Origin: Marinigracilibium pacificum
Lineage (GTDB): Bacteria > Bacteroidota > Bacteroidia > Cytophagales > Cyclobacteriaceae
Length of the DNA stretch: 64,000 bases
NCBI RefSeq assembly: GCF_012926615.1
Contig: NZ_JABBNU010000004.1
Location: 1-64,000 of the forward strand
Reading direction: 5' to 3'
The notes under the pieces are model-generated. The model did no database searches, was not told the origin of the DNA, and saw nothing but the letters and a program-made list of their open reading frames with translations. How positions within the stretch are numbered: position 1 is the first letter of the stretch; the number at the start of each line of letters is the position of its first letter. This document shows, piece by piece, positions 26,723-35,277 of the stretch. A program made the position numbers and the translations under genes.

Positions 26723-27235
26723 TTATTTTATTTTGGCTAAGAACTTATCTATTGCAAACTTGGTCCAATATGCATATTGGTCAGGATTATTATTCATGTC
26801 ATTTTTAATATCATCAATATGAATCCATTTAAATGAAGCAACCTCATCAGGGTTAGGAATAGGATCATTATTATATCGGCCTAAATAAACATGGTCAAAC
26901 TCATATTCTGTAAGACCATTACCAAATTCAGTTTTATAAATGAAATCAAATATTTTTTCTAAGTGACAGTCAAATCCCATTTCCTCCTGTAATCGGCGAT
27001 GAATAGTGATTTCCTGATCCTCCCCTTTAATTGGATGGCTGCAACATGTATTTGCCCATAAACCAGCACTGTGATACTTATGTAACGCTCTTTGTTGAAG
27101 AAGAAGTTCATTTTTATCATTCAAAACGAATATAGAAAAAGCTCTATGTAGTAAACCTTCTTTGTGAATAGGCATTTTTTCGCCATAGCCCACAATTTCA
27201 TCCTTTTCGTTAACTACTATTAATTGATCTTCCAT
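26723..27235 (-). CDS. idi: isopentenyl-diphosphate delta-isomerase, type I
   Basis: 170 aa, Nudix fold. It interconverts isopentenyl and dimethylallyl diphosphate for isoprenoid synthesis. Seen: HRAFSIFVLND, QQRALHKYHSAGLWANT, catalytic Cys64 or Cys65 in NTCCSHP, the Nudix-like RRLQEEMGF, and the second catalytic acid in EYEFDHVY (Glu110/Glu112). The length is normal for bacterial type I enzymes. It stands alone; the nearest neighbours are unrelated secreted proteins. Confidence 0.95.
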   Translation of the reverse strand: MEDQLIVVNEKDEIVGYGEKMPIHKEGLLHRAFSIFVLNDKNELLLQQRALHKYHSAGLWANTCCSHPIKGEDQEITIHRRLQEEMGFDCHLEKIFDFIYKTEFGNGLTEYEFDHVYLGRYNNDPIPNPDEVASFKWIHIDDIKNDMNNNPDQYAYWTKFAIDKFLAKIK

Positions 27236-27576
27236 TATAGTTTTATTGTCTTAAAAAAAATTGCCATATCAATTACTTTACAATATCCATAATTGTTTTG
27301 TTAATGACCATATTTATTTTATTGATATTAAAGATTAGATATAATTTCATCTATTATAATCTGTTAATTGCAATATTAATTTTTACAATAAATAGTAAAG
27401 AAAATTTAAGTGATGAGAAAAATGTTTACCCAGTGATTATTAATTATATAAGTCAAAATTCTTGATAATTCTTCAAAAAATGCAATTAAATAATTTTTTA
27501 TTTATAAATAATACCCGTATAATTGTACTATAAATGGAAAAAATAAAATTTATCAATTTAAATCATTTCTAACCTT
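27236..27576. other. 340-bp AT-rich leader region
   Basis: A very AT-rich divergent gap between idi and the LruC lipoprotein gene. It must hold the promoters of both. No palindrome, repeat P/U or credible ORF is seen; a 53-codon frame at 27304-27465 has only the composition of random AT-rich DNA. Confidence 0.4.
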
Positions 27577-28896
27577 ATGAAAACCCACAAGTCAAAATTA
27601 GGCTTTTTATCACTAATGATGATTGGACTATCAATCGTCATATTGCAAAGCTGTAGTGATGGAGAGCAGGTTAAGCCCCTGAAAGGAAAGCAAAATGCAG
27701 GTAAATCAATGAATTATGATCTAATGGATTATGAAGTTGATGCACCGGCAGCATGTAAAGAAGTTTGTTTGGTAGCGGGACAACATATGTTGGCCGGTAC
27801 AGTTCAAGTTGCATATGAAGGTGGAAACCTTTATGTAACATATAATGTAACTCAGCCTGGAGTTTATTTAGAAGAAATTCATTTAGATTTATTTAATAGT
27901 GTTGAAGAATTCAAAGCTGCTAAGAAAATTTCTGGTGGTGGAGCAATCCCTGGAAAGTTTGAATTCAAGAAGTCATGGAGTGCAGAAAGCATGGTAACAT
28001 CTTACACAGCTGTTATTCCTTCTTCATATGTTGATATGTTTGGAGATTGCTTTTTCGTAGCTACTCACGCTGCTCTTTCTAACGGAGAAACTGCTTGGGG
28101 TGGTGTTTGTGATGAGTCAGATAAAGGTGTTACTCTTGATGGTGCTAAGCAGTTCCCTGGAGCAAACTGGGGTGTGTTCTTTGAATTCTGTAAAGAAGAG
28201 TGTGAAGATCCGACAATTGACTTCACTTATGCTTGGGAAGACTTATTAGATAATGCGAATGATGCAGACTACAATGACCTTGTTGTTCAGTCAGCAATAA
28301 TCAGAACTGCTTCAGAGTTAAAAATCACTTTGTTTGCAGCTGCCAGAGGTGCTTCTCTTGATCATAGTTTCAGATTTATGATTCCTGCTCAGGGTGTAGT
28401 AAGTATTTTGGGAGCATATGATTATGAATTGGTTGGTGATAAATATATGGTAACAGTATTTGAAAATACAACTGATGCAATTCCTGGTGATCCATTTGCT
28501 AACACTGTAAGTGCTGACGGATGTTATCCTGGTGCTAGTATGATGATTACTATATCAACTGACGATACATTCAATTTCAATCCTGCAGCACCTTATGATC
28601 CATTCTTAAGAGTTTATAACTGGGGATATGAAGCTGCTCCGGATGTATTCTATGATCTGTATATCTGGGAATTACCAGGTAATCAGCATGCGGCTAATAC
28701 ATGGATTGCTTCAAATGGAAAAGAGTATCCAAATGGTATTTTAATTCCATTTGATTGGAAATGGCCTGAAGAAGGACAAATGATTATGGGCCCATACGCA
28801 GATTTCATGTCTATCACTGATGGATGGAATCCTAACTGGGCTGATAACCTGACTGATGTTAACTTGACATTTGACAGAACAGTTTGCGGACTATAA
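27577..28896 (+). CDS. LruC-domain lipoprotein
   Basis: 439 aa. The lipobox ILQSC places a lipid anchor at Cys26. The N-terminal half (CKEVCLVAGQHMLAGTVQV ... YVTYNVTQPGVYLEEIHLDL) is a beta domain common in Bacteroidota surface proteins. The C-terminal half has the LruC signature YAWEDLLDNANDADYNDLVV (aromatic-E-D-L ... DYNDLVV) and a long beta-rich tail with PNGILIPFDWKWPEEGQ. LruC domains were first noted in Leptospira surface lipoproteins; their role is unknown. Codon use leans to GGT, GCT and AAC, unlike many neighbours, suggesting high expression. A strong terminator follows. Confidence 0.86.
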   Translation: MKTHKSKLGFLSLMMIGLSIVILQSCSDGEQVKPLKGKQNAGKSMNYDLMDYEVDAPAACKEVCLVAGQHMLAGTVQVAYEGGNLYVTYNVTQPGVYLEEIHLDLFNSVEEFKAAKKISGGGAIPGKFEFKKSWSAESMVTSYTAVIPSSYVDMFGDCFFVATHAALSNGETAWGGVCDESDKGVTLDGAKQFPGANWGVFFEFCKEECEDPTIDFTYAWEDLLDNANDADYNDLVVQSAIIRTASELKITLFAAARGASLDHSFRFMIPAQGVVSILGAYDYELVGDKYMVTVFENTTDAIPGDPFANTVSADGCYPGASMMITISTDDTFNFNPAAPYDPFLRVYNWGYEAAPDVFYDLYIWELPGNQHAANTWIASNGKEYPNGILIPFDWKWPEEGQMIMGPYADFMSITDGWNPNWADNLTDVNLTFDRTVCGL

Positions 28897-28915
28897 GATT
28901 TTTATAACCAATTTG

Positions 28916-28945
28916 AAGCCCGGCAATTTTTGTCGGGCTTTTTTA
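28916..28945 (+). terminator. intrinsic terminator after the LruC lipoprotein
   Basis: AAGCCCGGC and GTCGGGCTT form the stem (one G-T pair) around AATTTTT, followed directly by TTTTTATT. Confidence 0.85.
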
Positions 28946-29031
28946 TTGATATCTTGGTTTATATCATAAAGAAATTGGAATTTTATTAACTAATGAGTTT
29001 TGGACTCGTTTACCAATTAAAATATTATCTA

Positions 29032-29859
29032 ATGGACGAGAATTTTATTAAAAATCTATTTAATGAACATCGAGAGGCTGCTGAATGCCCCTCACCAAAA
29101 GCCGTTAAGGACTTTTTTGTTTCATTAATGGGGTTTTTATTTCCGGAATATGCACATCAAGAAATTAGAGACTATGATCAGTTTCGTTCTTATGCTGAAG
29201 ATTTGCGCAAATCATTTCAGGACATAATGGATAGAAATAAGGGGTTGTGTATCGATGAAGGAATTGATGTTTCGGATGAGTTTTTTGATTCGTTGGCTGA
29301 TATAAAAGGTAAATTAGAGAAGGATATTAAGGCTATGTATCTTGGCGATCCGGCAGCAAATAGTTATACGGAGGTAGTTCGGACATACCCGGGGTTTTAT
29401 GCAATTGCAGCACATCGTATAGCACATCGATTGAATGAATTAAAAGTTAAGTTGATTCCAAGAATAATCTCTGAACATGCCCATAGTGTCACCGGAATAG
29501 ATATTCATCCGGGAGCAAAAATTGGAGACTTTTTCTGTATTGACCACGGTACTGGTATTGTAATTGGAGAAACAACGGTAATTGGTAATAGAGTAAAAAT
29601 ATATCAAGGTGTTACACTTGGTGCTTTAAGCGTTGATAAAAAGCTGGCTAAATTAAAGCGACACCCAACTATTGAAGATAATGTGATTATTTATGCTGGA
29701 GCTACGATCTTAGGAGGTGACACTGTAATAGGAAAAGATTCTGTTATTGGAGGAAATGTATGGTTAACTAAATCAGTGGCAGAAAATTCAAAGGTTTACT
29801 ATAAAGCAAAAATGACAAATAGTGAAGGAGGTCATGATATGATAACCTTTAAGTCATAA
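29032..29859 (+). CDS. cysE: serine O-acetyltransferase
   Basis: 275 aa from the ATG at 29032 ([10 protein letters not shown]); an ATG at 28993 would add 13 residues. It acetylates serine with acetyl-CoA, the first step of cysteine synthesis. The N-terminal helical domain includes [16 protein letters not shown]. The left-handed beta-helix of hexapeptide repeats follows: [19 protein letters not shown] (with the DHGTG active-site histidine), [20 protein letters not shown] and [12 protein letters not shown]. The N-terminus is longer than in enteric CysE, as in the EpsC-type group of Bacteroidota. The next step, cysM, lies 4.5 kb away at 34369. Confidence 0.93.
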   Translation: MDENFIKNLFNEHREAAECPSPKAVKDFFVSLMGFLFPEYAHQEIRDYDQFRSYAEDLRKSFQDIMDRNKGLCIDEGIDVSDEFFDSLADIKGKLEKDIKAMYLGDPAANSYTEVVRTYPGFYAIAAHRIAHRLNELKVKLIPRIISEHAHSVTGIDIHPGAKIGDFFCIDHGTGIVIGETTVIGNRVKIYQGVTLGALSVDKKLAKLKRHPTIEDNVIIYAGATILGGDTVIGKDSVIGGNVWLTKSVAENSKVYYKAKMTNSEGGHDMITFKS

Positions 29860-29885
29860 ATAGTTTTTGATAACTTCTGAAATAA

Positions 29886-29915
29886 AAAGAGACACTGATA
29901 AAGTGTCCCTTTTTA
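29886..29915. terminator. bidirectional terminator between cysE and the PepSY-like gene
   Basis: GACACT-GATAA-AGTGTC stem with AAAAAGA on the left and CCTTTTTATTTTTTTT on the right, so it can serve both convergent genes. Confidence 0.8.
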
Positions 29916-29930
29916 TTTTTTTTGTAGTAA

Positions 29931-30476
29931 CTATTTTACCTTCATTAGATTTCCATCAGTACTAAAAAACAGTTTTTTATGTTTTTTACCTTTCTCGATG
30001 TTAACCTGAATATATTCCTTTCCATGATCATGCCTTTTAACACGATAGAATTCATCAGAGACAATTGTATAGCCCTCAAATTTACCTGAAGTGGCCTGAT
30101 TAACAATATCTTGTGGTAAAGGGAATTGTTCCGTGAAAACTTTTGACTCAATTAATTTTCCATCTTTATCATATAGTGCATAAATGTAGCTATCATCATT
30201 AGGGCTTTCAAGCTTTACAGTATAATGGTCGGGACCTTCTTCATCCATCATATAGTGATCTTCTTCAAGGGTCCAATGAGTGTTGATATGATCAGCTCGC
30301 GCTAAATGATAACTAACTACCTGGCTATTTGGAAAGTCCCTTTTTACTGCAGCCACAATATGCTCAGGAGTATTTCCTTCAGGAACCTCTTCAGCATTGA
30401 TCATGATAGACTGGGTGTTTTGACCATAGACTACCATTACCAAAAGAGAAAAGATTATTGTCAATAACTTTTTCAT
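29931..30476 (-). CDS. secreted PepSY-like protein
   Basis: 181 aa with a signal peptide (LLTIIFSLLVMVVYGQ). The mature part has two similar beta-alpha units: VAAVKRDFPNSQVVSYH with a following YTVKLE strand and YALYDKDGKLIESK, then YTIVSDEFYRVKRHDHGKEY and IQVNIEKGKKHKKLFFSTDG. This is the pattern of the putative beta-lactamase-inhibitor-like/PepSY-like family (PF11396) common in Bacteroidota. No catalytic residue is expected. The function is unknown; it is probably periplasmic and single-gene. Confidence 0.82.
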   Translation of the reverse strand: MKKLLTIIFSLLVMVVYGQNTQSIMINAEEVPEGNTPEHIVAAVKRDFPNSQVVSYHLARADHINTHWTLEEDHYMMDEEGPDHYTVKLESPNDDSYIYALYDKDGKLIESKVFTEQFPLPQDIVNQATSGKFEGYTIVSDEFYRVKRHDHGKEYIQVNIEKGKKHKKLFFSTDGNLMKVK

Positions 30477-30681
30477 AATAAATAAAATTTTTGTTTTGAA
30501 ATTGTTCGATCTTTTGTGTTGTCTTTATTAATGACTAATCATCAGTCATTTGTATTATTAATTTAATAATAATTAATCTTATTAAATCAATATTGTTTAA
30601 ATAAATTGGTAAAATTTTACCTAAAAAATATGTTACGGTTGTGAGTATGTGTTTTATTATTGATAGATAATAGAATATTAC

Positions 30682-31125
30682 CTATTTCAGGGTATTTTTA
30701 AGATAACTATTTAGTCTATTATTAATGAAATACTCCCACCCTTGTTTGCAGCTTTCTATTTTAAACTCTGGAATTTCAGATGGGAAAGAATCCAAACCCC
30801 GATGAGTTAATGTTAATGAGCATGCCTTATTTTTTGTTGTGAGGTAAAATATCACCATACTTTTTCCAGGGTATTCCTCATAACTCCAATCTAAAACAAT
30901 CTTTTCTTCAGGAATTACATCAATGATTTTCCAGACATGTGTAAAGGTACGTGTATCTGATTGAACAGGAAACTTAGTCTTAAAACCTATTTCAGGCTTA
31001 AAATCAGGGATGTTTTCAAAAAACCACTTTACCATTTGTTCATGCTTAGTGATTACATCCCATAATTCTGATTTGGAGCAATTAAACTCTTGGCTTACTT
31101 CTACTATTTGTGGTTCAGATTTCAT
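30682..31125 (-). CDS. SRPBCC family protein (AHSA1-like)
   Basis: 147 aa, soluble. Pattern of the START/AHSA1 fold: VSQEFNCSKSELWDVITKHEQMVKWFF at the N-terminus, FTHVWKIIDVIPEEKIVLDW in the middle, SLTLTHRGLDSF, and a C-terminal helix CKQGWEYFINNRLNSYLKN. Proteins of this type bind hydrophobic ligands or act as co-chaperone-like modules; the ligand is unknown. It starts 11 nt after the upstream lipoprotein gene, so the two are likely co-transcribed. Confidence 0.86.
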   Translation of the reverse strand: MKSEPQIVEVSQEFNCSKSELWDVITKHEQMVKWFFENIPDFKPEIGFKTKFPVQSDTRTFTHVWKIIDVIPEEKIVLDWSYEEYPGKSMVIFYLTTKNKACSLTLTHRGLDSFPSEIPEFKIESCKQGWEYFINNRLNSYLKNTLK

Positions 31126-31136
31126 GCTTTTGAGTT

Positions 31137-31625
31137 TTAATTGGCAATATAAATTTCAGGATTGCCCTCTACCCTGCCTTTTTTAAATCTTTCTGTTGTA
31201 ATTTTAACAGGATCATAAATAGAGTCTTTTTCGACGTAATAATAAATGTGCCTCAAATAAAGGTGTGAACTATCTTCAAAGCTCATAGGTGGATAAACAA
31301 CCCATCCATCAGACTTATTATTTTTAGTCATTTCATGAGCATGTTCATAGGCTTTTTGATGAGATACATCTATCAATATCATAGAATCATAGTTTTCCAA
31401 ACTACTAATATAAAGTTTATTAATCTCCAGCTTTTCTGATTTTAAATGATTGATTGTTTTGTTAACTGCAACATTAATAATTGAATCAGGAGAAGTAAAT
31501 CCCATTAGTTTAGGAGATTTTATTTCAACTATATTAGATTCATTAATAGAATCACTATTACAAGCAGAAAATATAAGAGTAAATAATATAATAATGGTTA
31601 GTGATAGATAAATAGACTTATTCAT
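31137..31625 (-). CDS. lipoprotein of unknown function
   Basis: 162 aa. The signal peptide IYLSLTIIILFTLIFSAC ends in a lipobox (FSAC), so it is lipid-anchored. The rest includes VNKTINHLKSEKLEINKLYI, a conserved-looking DGWVVYPPMSFEDSSHLYL and PVKITTERFKKGRVEGNPEIY. I do not recognise a family. It probably forms a two-gene unit with the SRPBCC gene just downstream. Confidence 0.75.
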   Translation of the reverse strand: MNKSIYLSLTIIILFTLIFSACNSDSINESNIVEIKSPKLMGFTSPDSIINVAVNKTINHLKSEKLEINKLYISSLENYDSMILIDVSHQKAYEHAHEMTKNNKSDGWVVYPPMSFEDSSHLYLRHIYYYVEKDSIYDPVKITTERFKKGRVEGNPEIYIAN

Positions 31626-31706
31626 AGTTGGTTTTTAATAGACCTCTTTAAATTAGGTGATTTTTTTGCTTAATGAAAGAATCATATTGTGCATTGGAAG
31701 ATGATA

Positions 31707-32576
31707 TTAACCGCAACATCTTTTATATTTCTTACCACTATTACATGGGCATGGACTATTTCTGCCAATATTTTGATTTGGAATATCTAAATTTCTCTCA
31801 GACATATCATGCATAAATATCATTTCGAGTTTTTTATAAAGCTTGGGGTGCTTCTTTTCCATTAATTTTGGTCTCTCAAAGAAGTATTCTGAAGCAACAG
31901 AAAAAAACTCAGCATTATTTGTTCCGCCATAAGGATTTATGTCAGATTTCCTGTCTTCAATTTCTCCAATTTTCTTATTTATCAGATCTAACCATGGAAT
32001 AGTATATTGTTTGTCTAGTAATAATGAAGGAACACCGTCTATTACTCCATCAGCCTTGTCAATTAAATGAATGAATTCATGGATAGCAGTATTTTTTTTA
32101 TCTGATTCATTTTCAAAGCCAGTGATTAAGGCATTTCTGGATAGAATCATTTTCCCTTCCATATATCCTGTTCCTACCATTCCAAGAATTCTACGATCAC
32201 CTCCTTCTGTATTAAAATCATGATCAAAGCTATTCGGATAAAGTAAAACCTCTTCAATATTTGGGTATTGCCAGTTTTTAAATGAAAATACCGGAATTAT
32301 TGCACTTGCGGCTATCAGAATTCTATCTATTAATTCAACCTTAGTTTTGACACCGGTTATTTTACATGATGATAAAAAGTCGTAAACTCTTACTTCGAAG
32401 TTAGTTTTTTCCTGGGCTGAAAGAGCATTGTAGAAAGCAACATTTTTCTTTAGAATGCTTTTCCATTCATCAGGAATCAGAATTGCTTTTTTTGCCTTCC
32501 TCCCTGCTGTGTTTTTGTTTTTATTCAAGATCAAACCAATAAGGATGATCATGATTACTACAATAAAAATTGCCAT
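31707..32576 (-). CDS. MtfA-like (M90) zinc peptidase with N-terminal anchor and C-terminal SEC-C motif
   Basis: 289 aa. One N-terminal membrane helix (IFIVVIMIILIGLIL). The peptidase core is MtfA-like: WKSILKKNVAFYNALSAQEK, the zinc site HEFIHLID (His166, Glu167, His170) and NAEFFSVASEYFFERP, which should give the third ligand. Members are metallopeptidases linked to glucose control in E. coli (MtfA with Mlc). The end is unusual: RNSPCPCNSGKKYKRCCG is a complete SEC-C zinc-binding motif, as on SecA, which often marks proteins that contact the ribosome or translocon. The fusion is seen directly; its meaning is inference. Confidence 0.88.
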   Translation of the reverse strand: MAIFIVVIMIILIGLILNKNKNTAGRKAKKAILIPDEWKSILKKNVAFYNALSAQEKTNFEVRVYDFLSSCKITGVKTKVELIDRILIAASAIIPVFSFKNWQYPNIEEVLLYPNSFDHDFNTEGGDRRILGMVGTGYMEGKMILSRNALITGFENESDKKNTAIHEFIHLIDKADGVIDGVPSLLLDKQYTIPWLDLINKKIGEIEDRKSDINPYGGTNNAEFFSVASEYFFERPKLMEKKHPKLYKKLEMIFMHDMSERNLDIPNQNIGRNSPCPCNSGKKYKRCCG

Positions 32577-32610
32577 TGTAAATATGCTCTATAATAAAGG
32601 CCTTTAAATT

Positions 32611-33138
32611 TTATTTATAATGCTTTCTCAAAAAAGTTAATTCATGAGAAATGTCAAGGTTGTCATGCAGATCTTTCTTGATTATGACATTGATATTGTA
32701 CTTAATGTTGTATAAATCCAGAACTTCATTTAATTCCTCTCTCTTCTTTTCTGCAACTTTAATTCCTTGAATATATTTATTTAACGGGCCAGAAGCTAAT
32801 GGTAGCACTCCTATACCAACGGCAATTACTATAATGGGAACAGTCGATAAAACACCTTTATCAAAAATATAGACTCCTAGATAAATTCCAGTTCCAATAA
32901 AGGCAATACTTACAACTAAAAAGAAGATAAAATTTCCAATTGATAATGATTTCGATCTTTTTACGAGTTCATATTCGGTATTAATTTCCTTTATTGTATT
33001 ATCAAGTTTTTCATCAAATTTGATTTCAGGGCATTTCTTTTGAAAAGAAGGTTCCTGGTCTGTTAATTTACATTTTGTACCAGTATTTATATCATATTGA
33101 CGATTTTCACAAAGTTGACAGTGTTTTGATAAATTCAT
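32611..33138 (-). CDS. membrane protein with N-terminal Cys motif
   Basis: 175 aa. The first ~35 residues carry CQLCENRQYDINTGTKCKLT and QKKCPEI, a CxxC ... C ... C set that looks metal-binding and that I recall at the start of various Bacteroidota membrane proteins. Two membrane helices follow (FIFFLVVSIAFIGTGIYLG and TVPIIVIAVGIGVLPLA), then a charged C-terminal helix. No function is known. It lies 34 nt upstream of the MtfA-like gene on the same strand, so they are probably one operon. Confidence 0.77.
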   Translation of the reverse strand: MNLSKHCQLCENRQYDINTGTKCKLTDQEPSFQKKCPEIKFDEKLDNTIKEINTEYELVKRSKSLSIGNFIFFLVVSIAFIGTGIYLGVYIFDKGVLSTVPIIVIAVGIGVLPLASGPLNKYIQGIKVAEKKREELNEVLDLYNIKYNINVIIKKDLHDNLDISHELTFLRKHYK

Positions 33139-33393
33139 ATAGTAAATGAAAAAAATATTGATTTAACATCTTTCGATAAATTCCAAAAATTGCTCTAAAA
33201 TATTTAAAAGAAGCAGCTCTTGCAAATCATAATATGAGATATTAATAGTAAGAAACTATTAAGTAACCTATTTGAATATTTATTACTAGTTTGAAAACTA
33301 TAATTCTTAAGCTATTTTCGTGAATATGGAACTTTTTTAATAAGGCTAAATGCTGGTTAATATTTAGTGCATTTAATCCGGTGTAATTCAACT

Positions 33394-34200
33394 ATGGAAC
33401 CAATAATTTATCTGTTTATATTCATAATTGGCTTAACCTCTTATAAGGGGTTTACTGATTATTCTTATCAGCAAAAGTATGTATTTGATATTGATAGAAT
33501 CTTAATCAACAAGGAGTACTATAGGATACTTAGTTCTGGTTTTTTACATGGAGACTGGTTTCATCTTGGGTTTAACATGATTGCACTTTCCTCTTTTGGA
33601 TCTTATGCAATATTTGCGTTTGGACTGTCGGGTTTCTTGCTAATCTATTTTGCAGGATTGATCGGTGGCAATTTACTTGCTCTTTTTGTTCATAGAAATC
33701 ACGGCGATTATAAAGCTCTTGGTGCTTCAGGTGCTATTTATGCTGTAGTGTTTTCAACAATTGTTATTGATCCATTTTCTGAAATATCTTTTATAATAAT
33801 ACCCTTTGGTTTTGATTCCTGGCTCATGGGATTATTATTTGTGATTTTTTCTATCTGGGGAATAAAAAAACAAAAAGGAAATATAGGTCATGAAGCTCAT
33901 TTGGGAGGTGCAATAGTTGGGATGATAATTCCTGTACTACTTATTCCTTCGGTTTTTATTGATAATTTATGGGTTTATGGTCTTTTAGGCATTCCTGCTC
34001 TGGGGTTTGTGTTATATATCATTAAACACCCTACATTTTTATTGTATGAATCATTTGGGATTCCAATACGGCAACCATCAAAAGTTGCTGAAATAAGTAA
34101 CCAGGAACAAATTGATTTTTTATTGGATAAGATTAGTGATAAAGGATATAGTAGTCTATCTGAAAAGGAAAAAGAGAGGTTGAAGGAATTATCTAAATAG
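33394..34200 (+). CDS. rhomboid family intramembrane serine protease
   Basis: 268 aa from the ATG at 33394 (MEPIIYLFIF); an ATG at 33367 adds nine residues. The catalytic dyad is visible: Ser112 in GASGAIYA and His169 in GHEAHLGGA. Also seen are SSGFLHGDWFHLGFNM (the loop-1/helix-2 HxxxN region) and six or so hydrophobic segments. It cuts membrane proteins inside the bilayer. The cytosolic C-terminal tail (~50 residues, QEQIDFLLDKISDKGYSSLS) ends in a short helix typical of Bacteroidota rhomboids. Targets are unknown. Confidence 0.92.
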   Translation: MEPIIYLFIFIIGLTSYKGFTDYSYQQKYVFDIDRILINKEYYRILSSGFLHGDWFHLGFNMIALSSFGSYAIFAFGLSGFLLIYFAGLIGGNLLALFVHRNHGDYKALGASGAIYAVVFSTIVIDPFSEISFIIIPFGFDSWLMGLLFVIFSIWGIKKQKGNIGHEAHLGGAIVGMIIPVLLIPSVFIDNLWVYGLLGIPALGFVLYIIKHPTFLLYESFGIPIRQPSKVAEISNQEQIDFLLDKISDKGYSSLSEKEKERLKELSK

Positions 34201-34368
34201 TTAAGTATTTAAAAGGATTTGTAATTAGGATCATTTTTACCATCCTTTACCTGATGTAATACTAGAACTAAATACTTGTGAAACTAAATTGGTTTAATAA
34301 GTAATGATAAATCAAAACACTCTCCTCGCCTTTTCGTAACATTACTAAAACTATCAATACCGATAAAA

Positions 34369-35247
34369 ATGAACATCGAACATCTTGTTGGAAATACTCC
34401 TTTAGTTGAAATAAGACATCTCAATAAAAATAAAAATGTTAAAGTTTATTGTAAGCTTGAGGGTCAGAATCCCGGTGGCTCTGTAAAAGATCGGGCTGCC
34501 TTCGGTATGATCTCTGAAGCACTTAAGCGTGGAGATATTAAGCCAGGAGATAAATTGGTCGAGGCAACTTCAGGTAACACTGGAATCGCTCTGGCTATGA
34601 TCGCAACGTTGAAGGGTTTGAATTTGACCTTGATCATGCCTGATAACAGCACTGAAGAGCGAGTTAAAACGATGAAAGCTTATGGTGCCGAAGTTATCCT
34701 AACTCCTGCTGAAAAGACTATAGAATATTCCAGAACTCTTGCTGAAGAAATGGCTGAAAAGGAAGGGTATTATATTCTAAACCAGTTTGGAAATCCGGAT
34801 AATTATAAAATGCACCAGCGTACTACCGGTCCTGAGATCTGGCGTGATACTTACGGTAAGATAACTCACTTTGTGTCTGCAATGGGTACCACTGGTACAA
34901 TTATGGGGGTATCAAGATATTTAAAGGAGGTTAATCCCGAGGTGCAAATTGTTGGAACCCAACCAAAAGATGGCTCTAGTATCCCCGGAATCCGGCGTTG
35001 GTCTCCGGAATTTTTACCAAAAATTTATGATGCTAACCGAGTTGACAGAATCATTGATGTAAGCCAGGAAGAAGCTACTCAAATGACAAGACTTATGGCT
35101 CAGAAAGAAGGGATTCTTGCCGGAATGAGTAGTGGTGGTGCACTACATGCCGCACTGAAACTTGCAGAAGAGTTAGATGAAGGGGTGATCGTATGTATTA
35201 CTTGTGACCGTGGTGATCGATATTTGAGCTCTGAATTGTTTGAATAA
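34369..35247 (+). CDS. cysM: cysteine synthase B (O-acetylserine sulfhydrylase)
   Basis: 292 aa, PLP enzyme of fold type II. It makes cysteine from O-acetylserine, the product of cysE at 29032. The PLP lysine is Lys40 in GGSVKDRAA; SGNTG (68-72) holds the PLP and substrate. AMGTTGTIMG binds the cofactor phosphate and GMSSGGALHA is the C-terminal PLP site. The stretch IPGIRRWSPEFLPKIYD is typical of the CysM rather than the CysK branch. Stand-alone, with its own terminator. Confidence 0.94.
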   Translation: MNIEHLVGNTPLVEIRHLNKNKNVKVYCKLEGQNPGGSVKDRAAFGMISEALKRGDIKPGDKLVEATSGNTGIALAMIATLKGLNLTLIMPDNSTEERVKTMKAYGAEVILTPAEKTIEYSRTLAEEMAEKEGYYILNQFGNPDNYKMHQRTTGPEIWRDTYGKITHFVSAMGTTGTIMGVSRYLKEVNPEVQIVGTQPKDGSSIPGIRRWSPEFLPKIYDANRVDRIIDVSQEEATQMTRLMAQKEGILAGMSSGGALHAALKLAEELDEGVIVCITCDRGDRYLSSELFE

Positions 35248-35253
35248 AATATA

Positions 35254-35277
35254 AAAGCCTCTATTGAGGCTTTTTTT
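35254..35277. terminator. bidirectional terminator after cysM
   Basis: AGCCTC-TATT-GAGGCT, flanked by AAAA on the left and TTTTTTT on the right; shared by cysM and the convergent TPR gene, whose stop is inside the T-run. Confidence 0.85.

Noticed and set aside
27304-27465. 53-codon ORF upstream of the LruC lipoprotein
   Set aside because: Ile/Leu/Asn-rich translation is what random AT-rich DNA gives; no clear start site or pattern.
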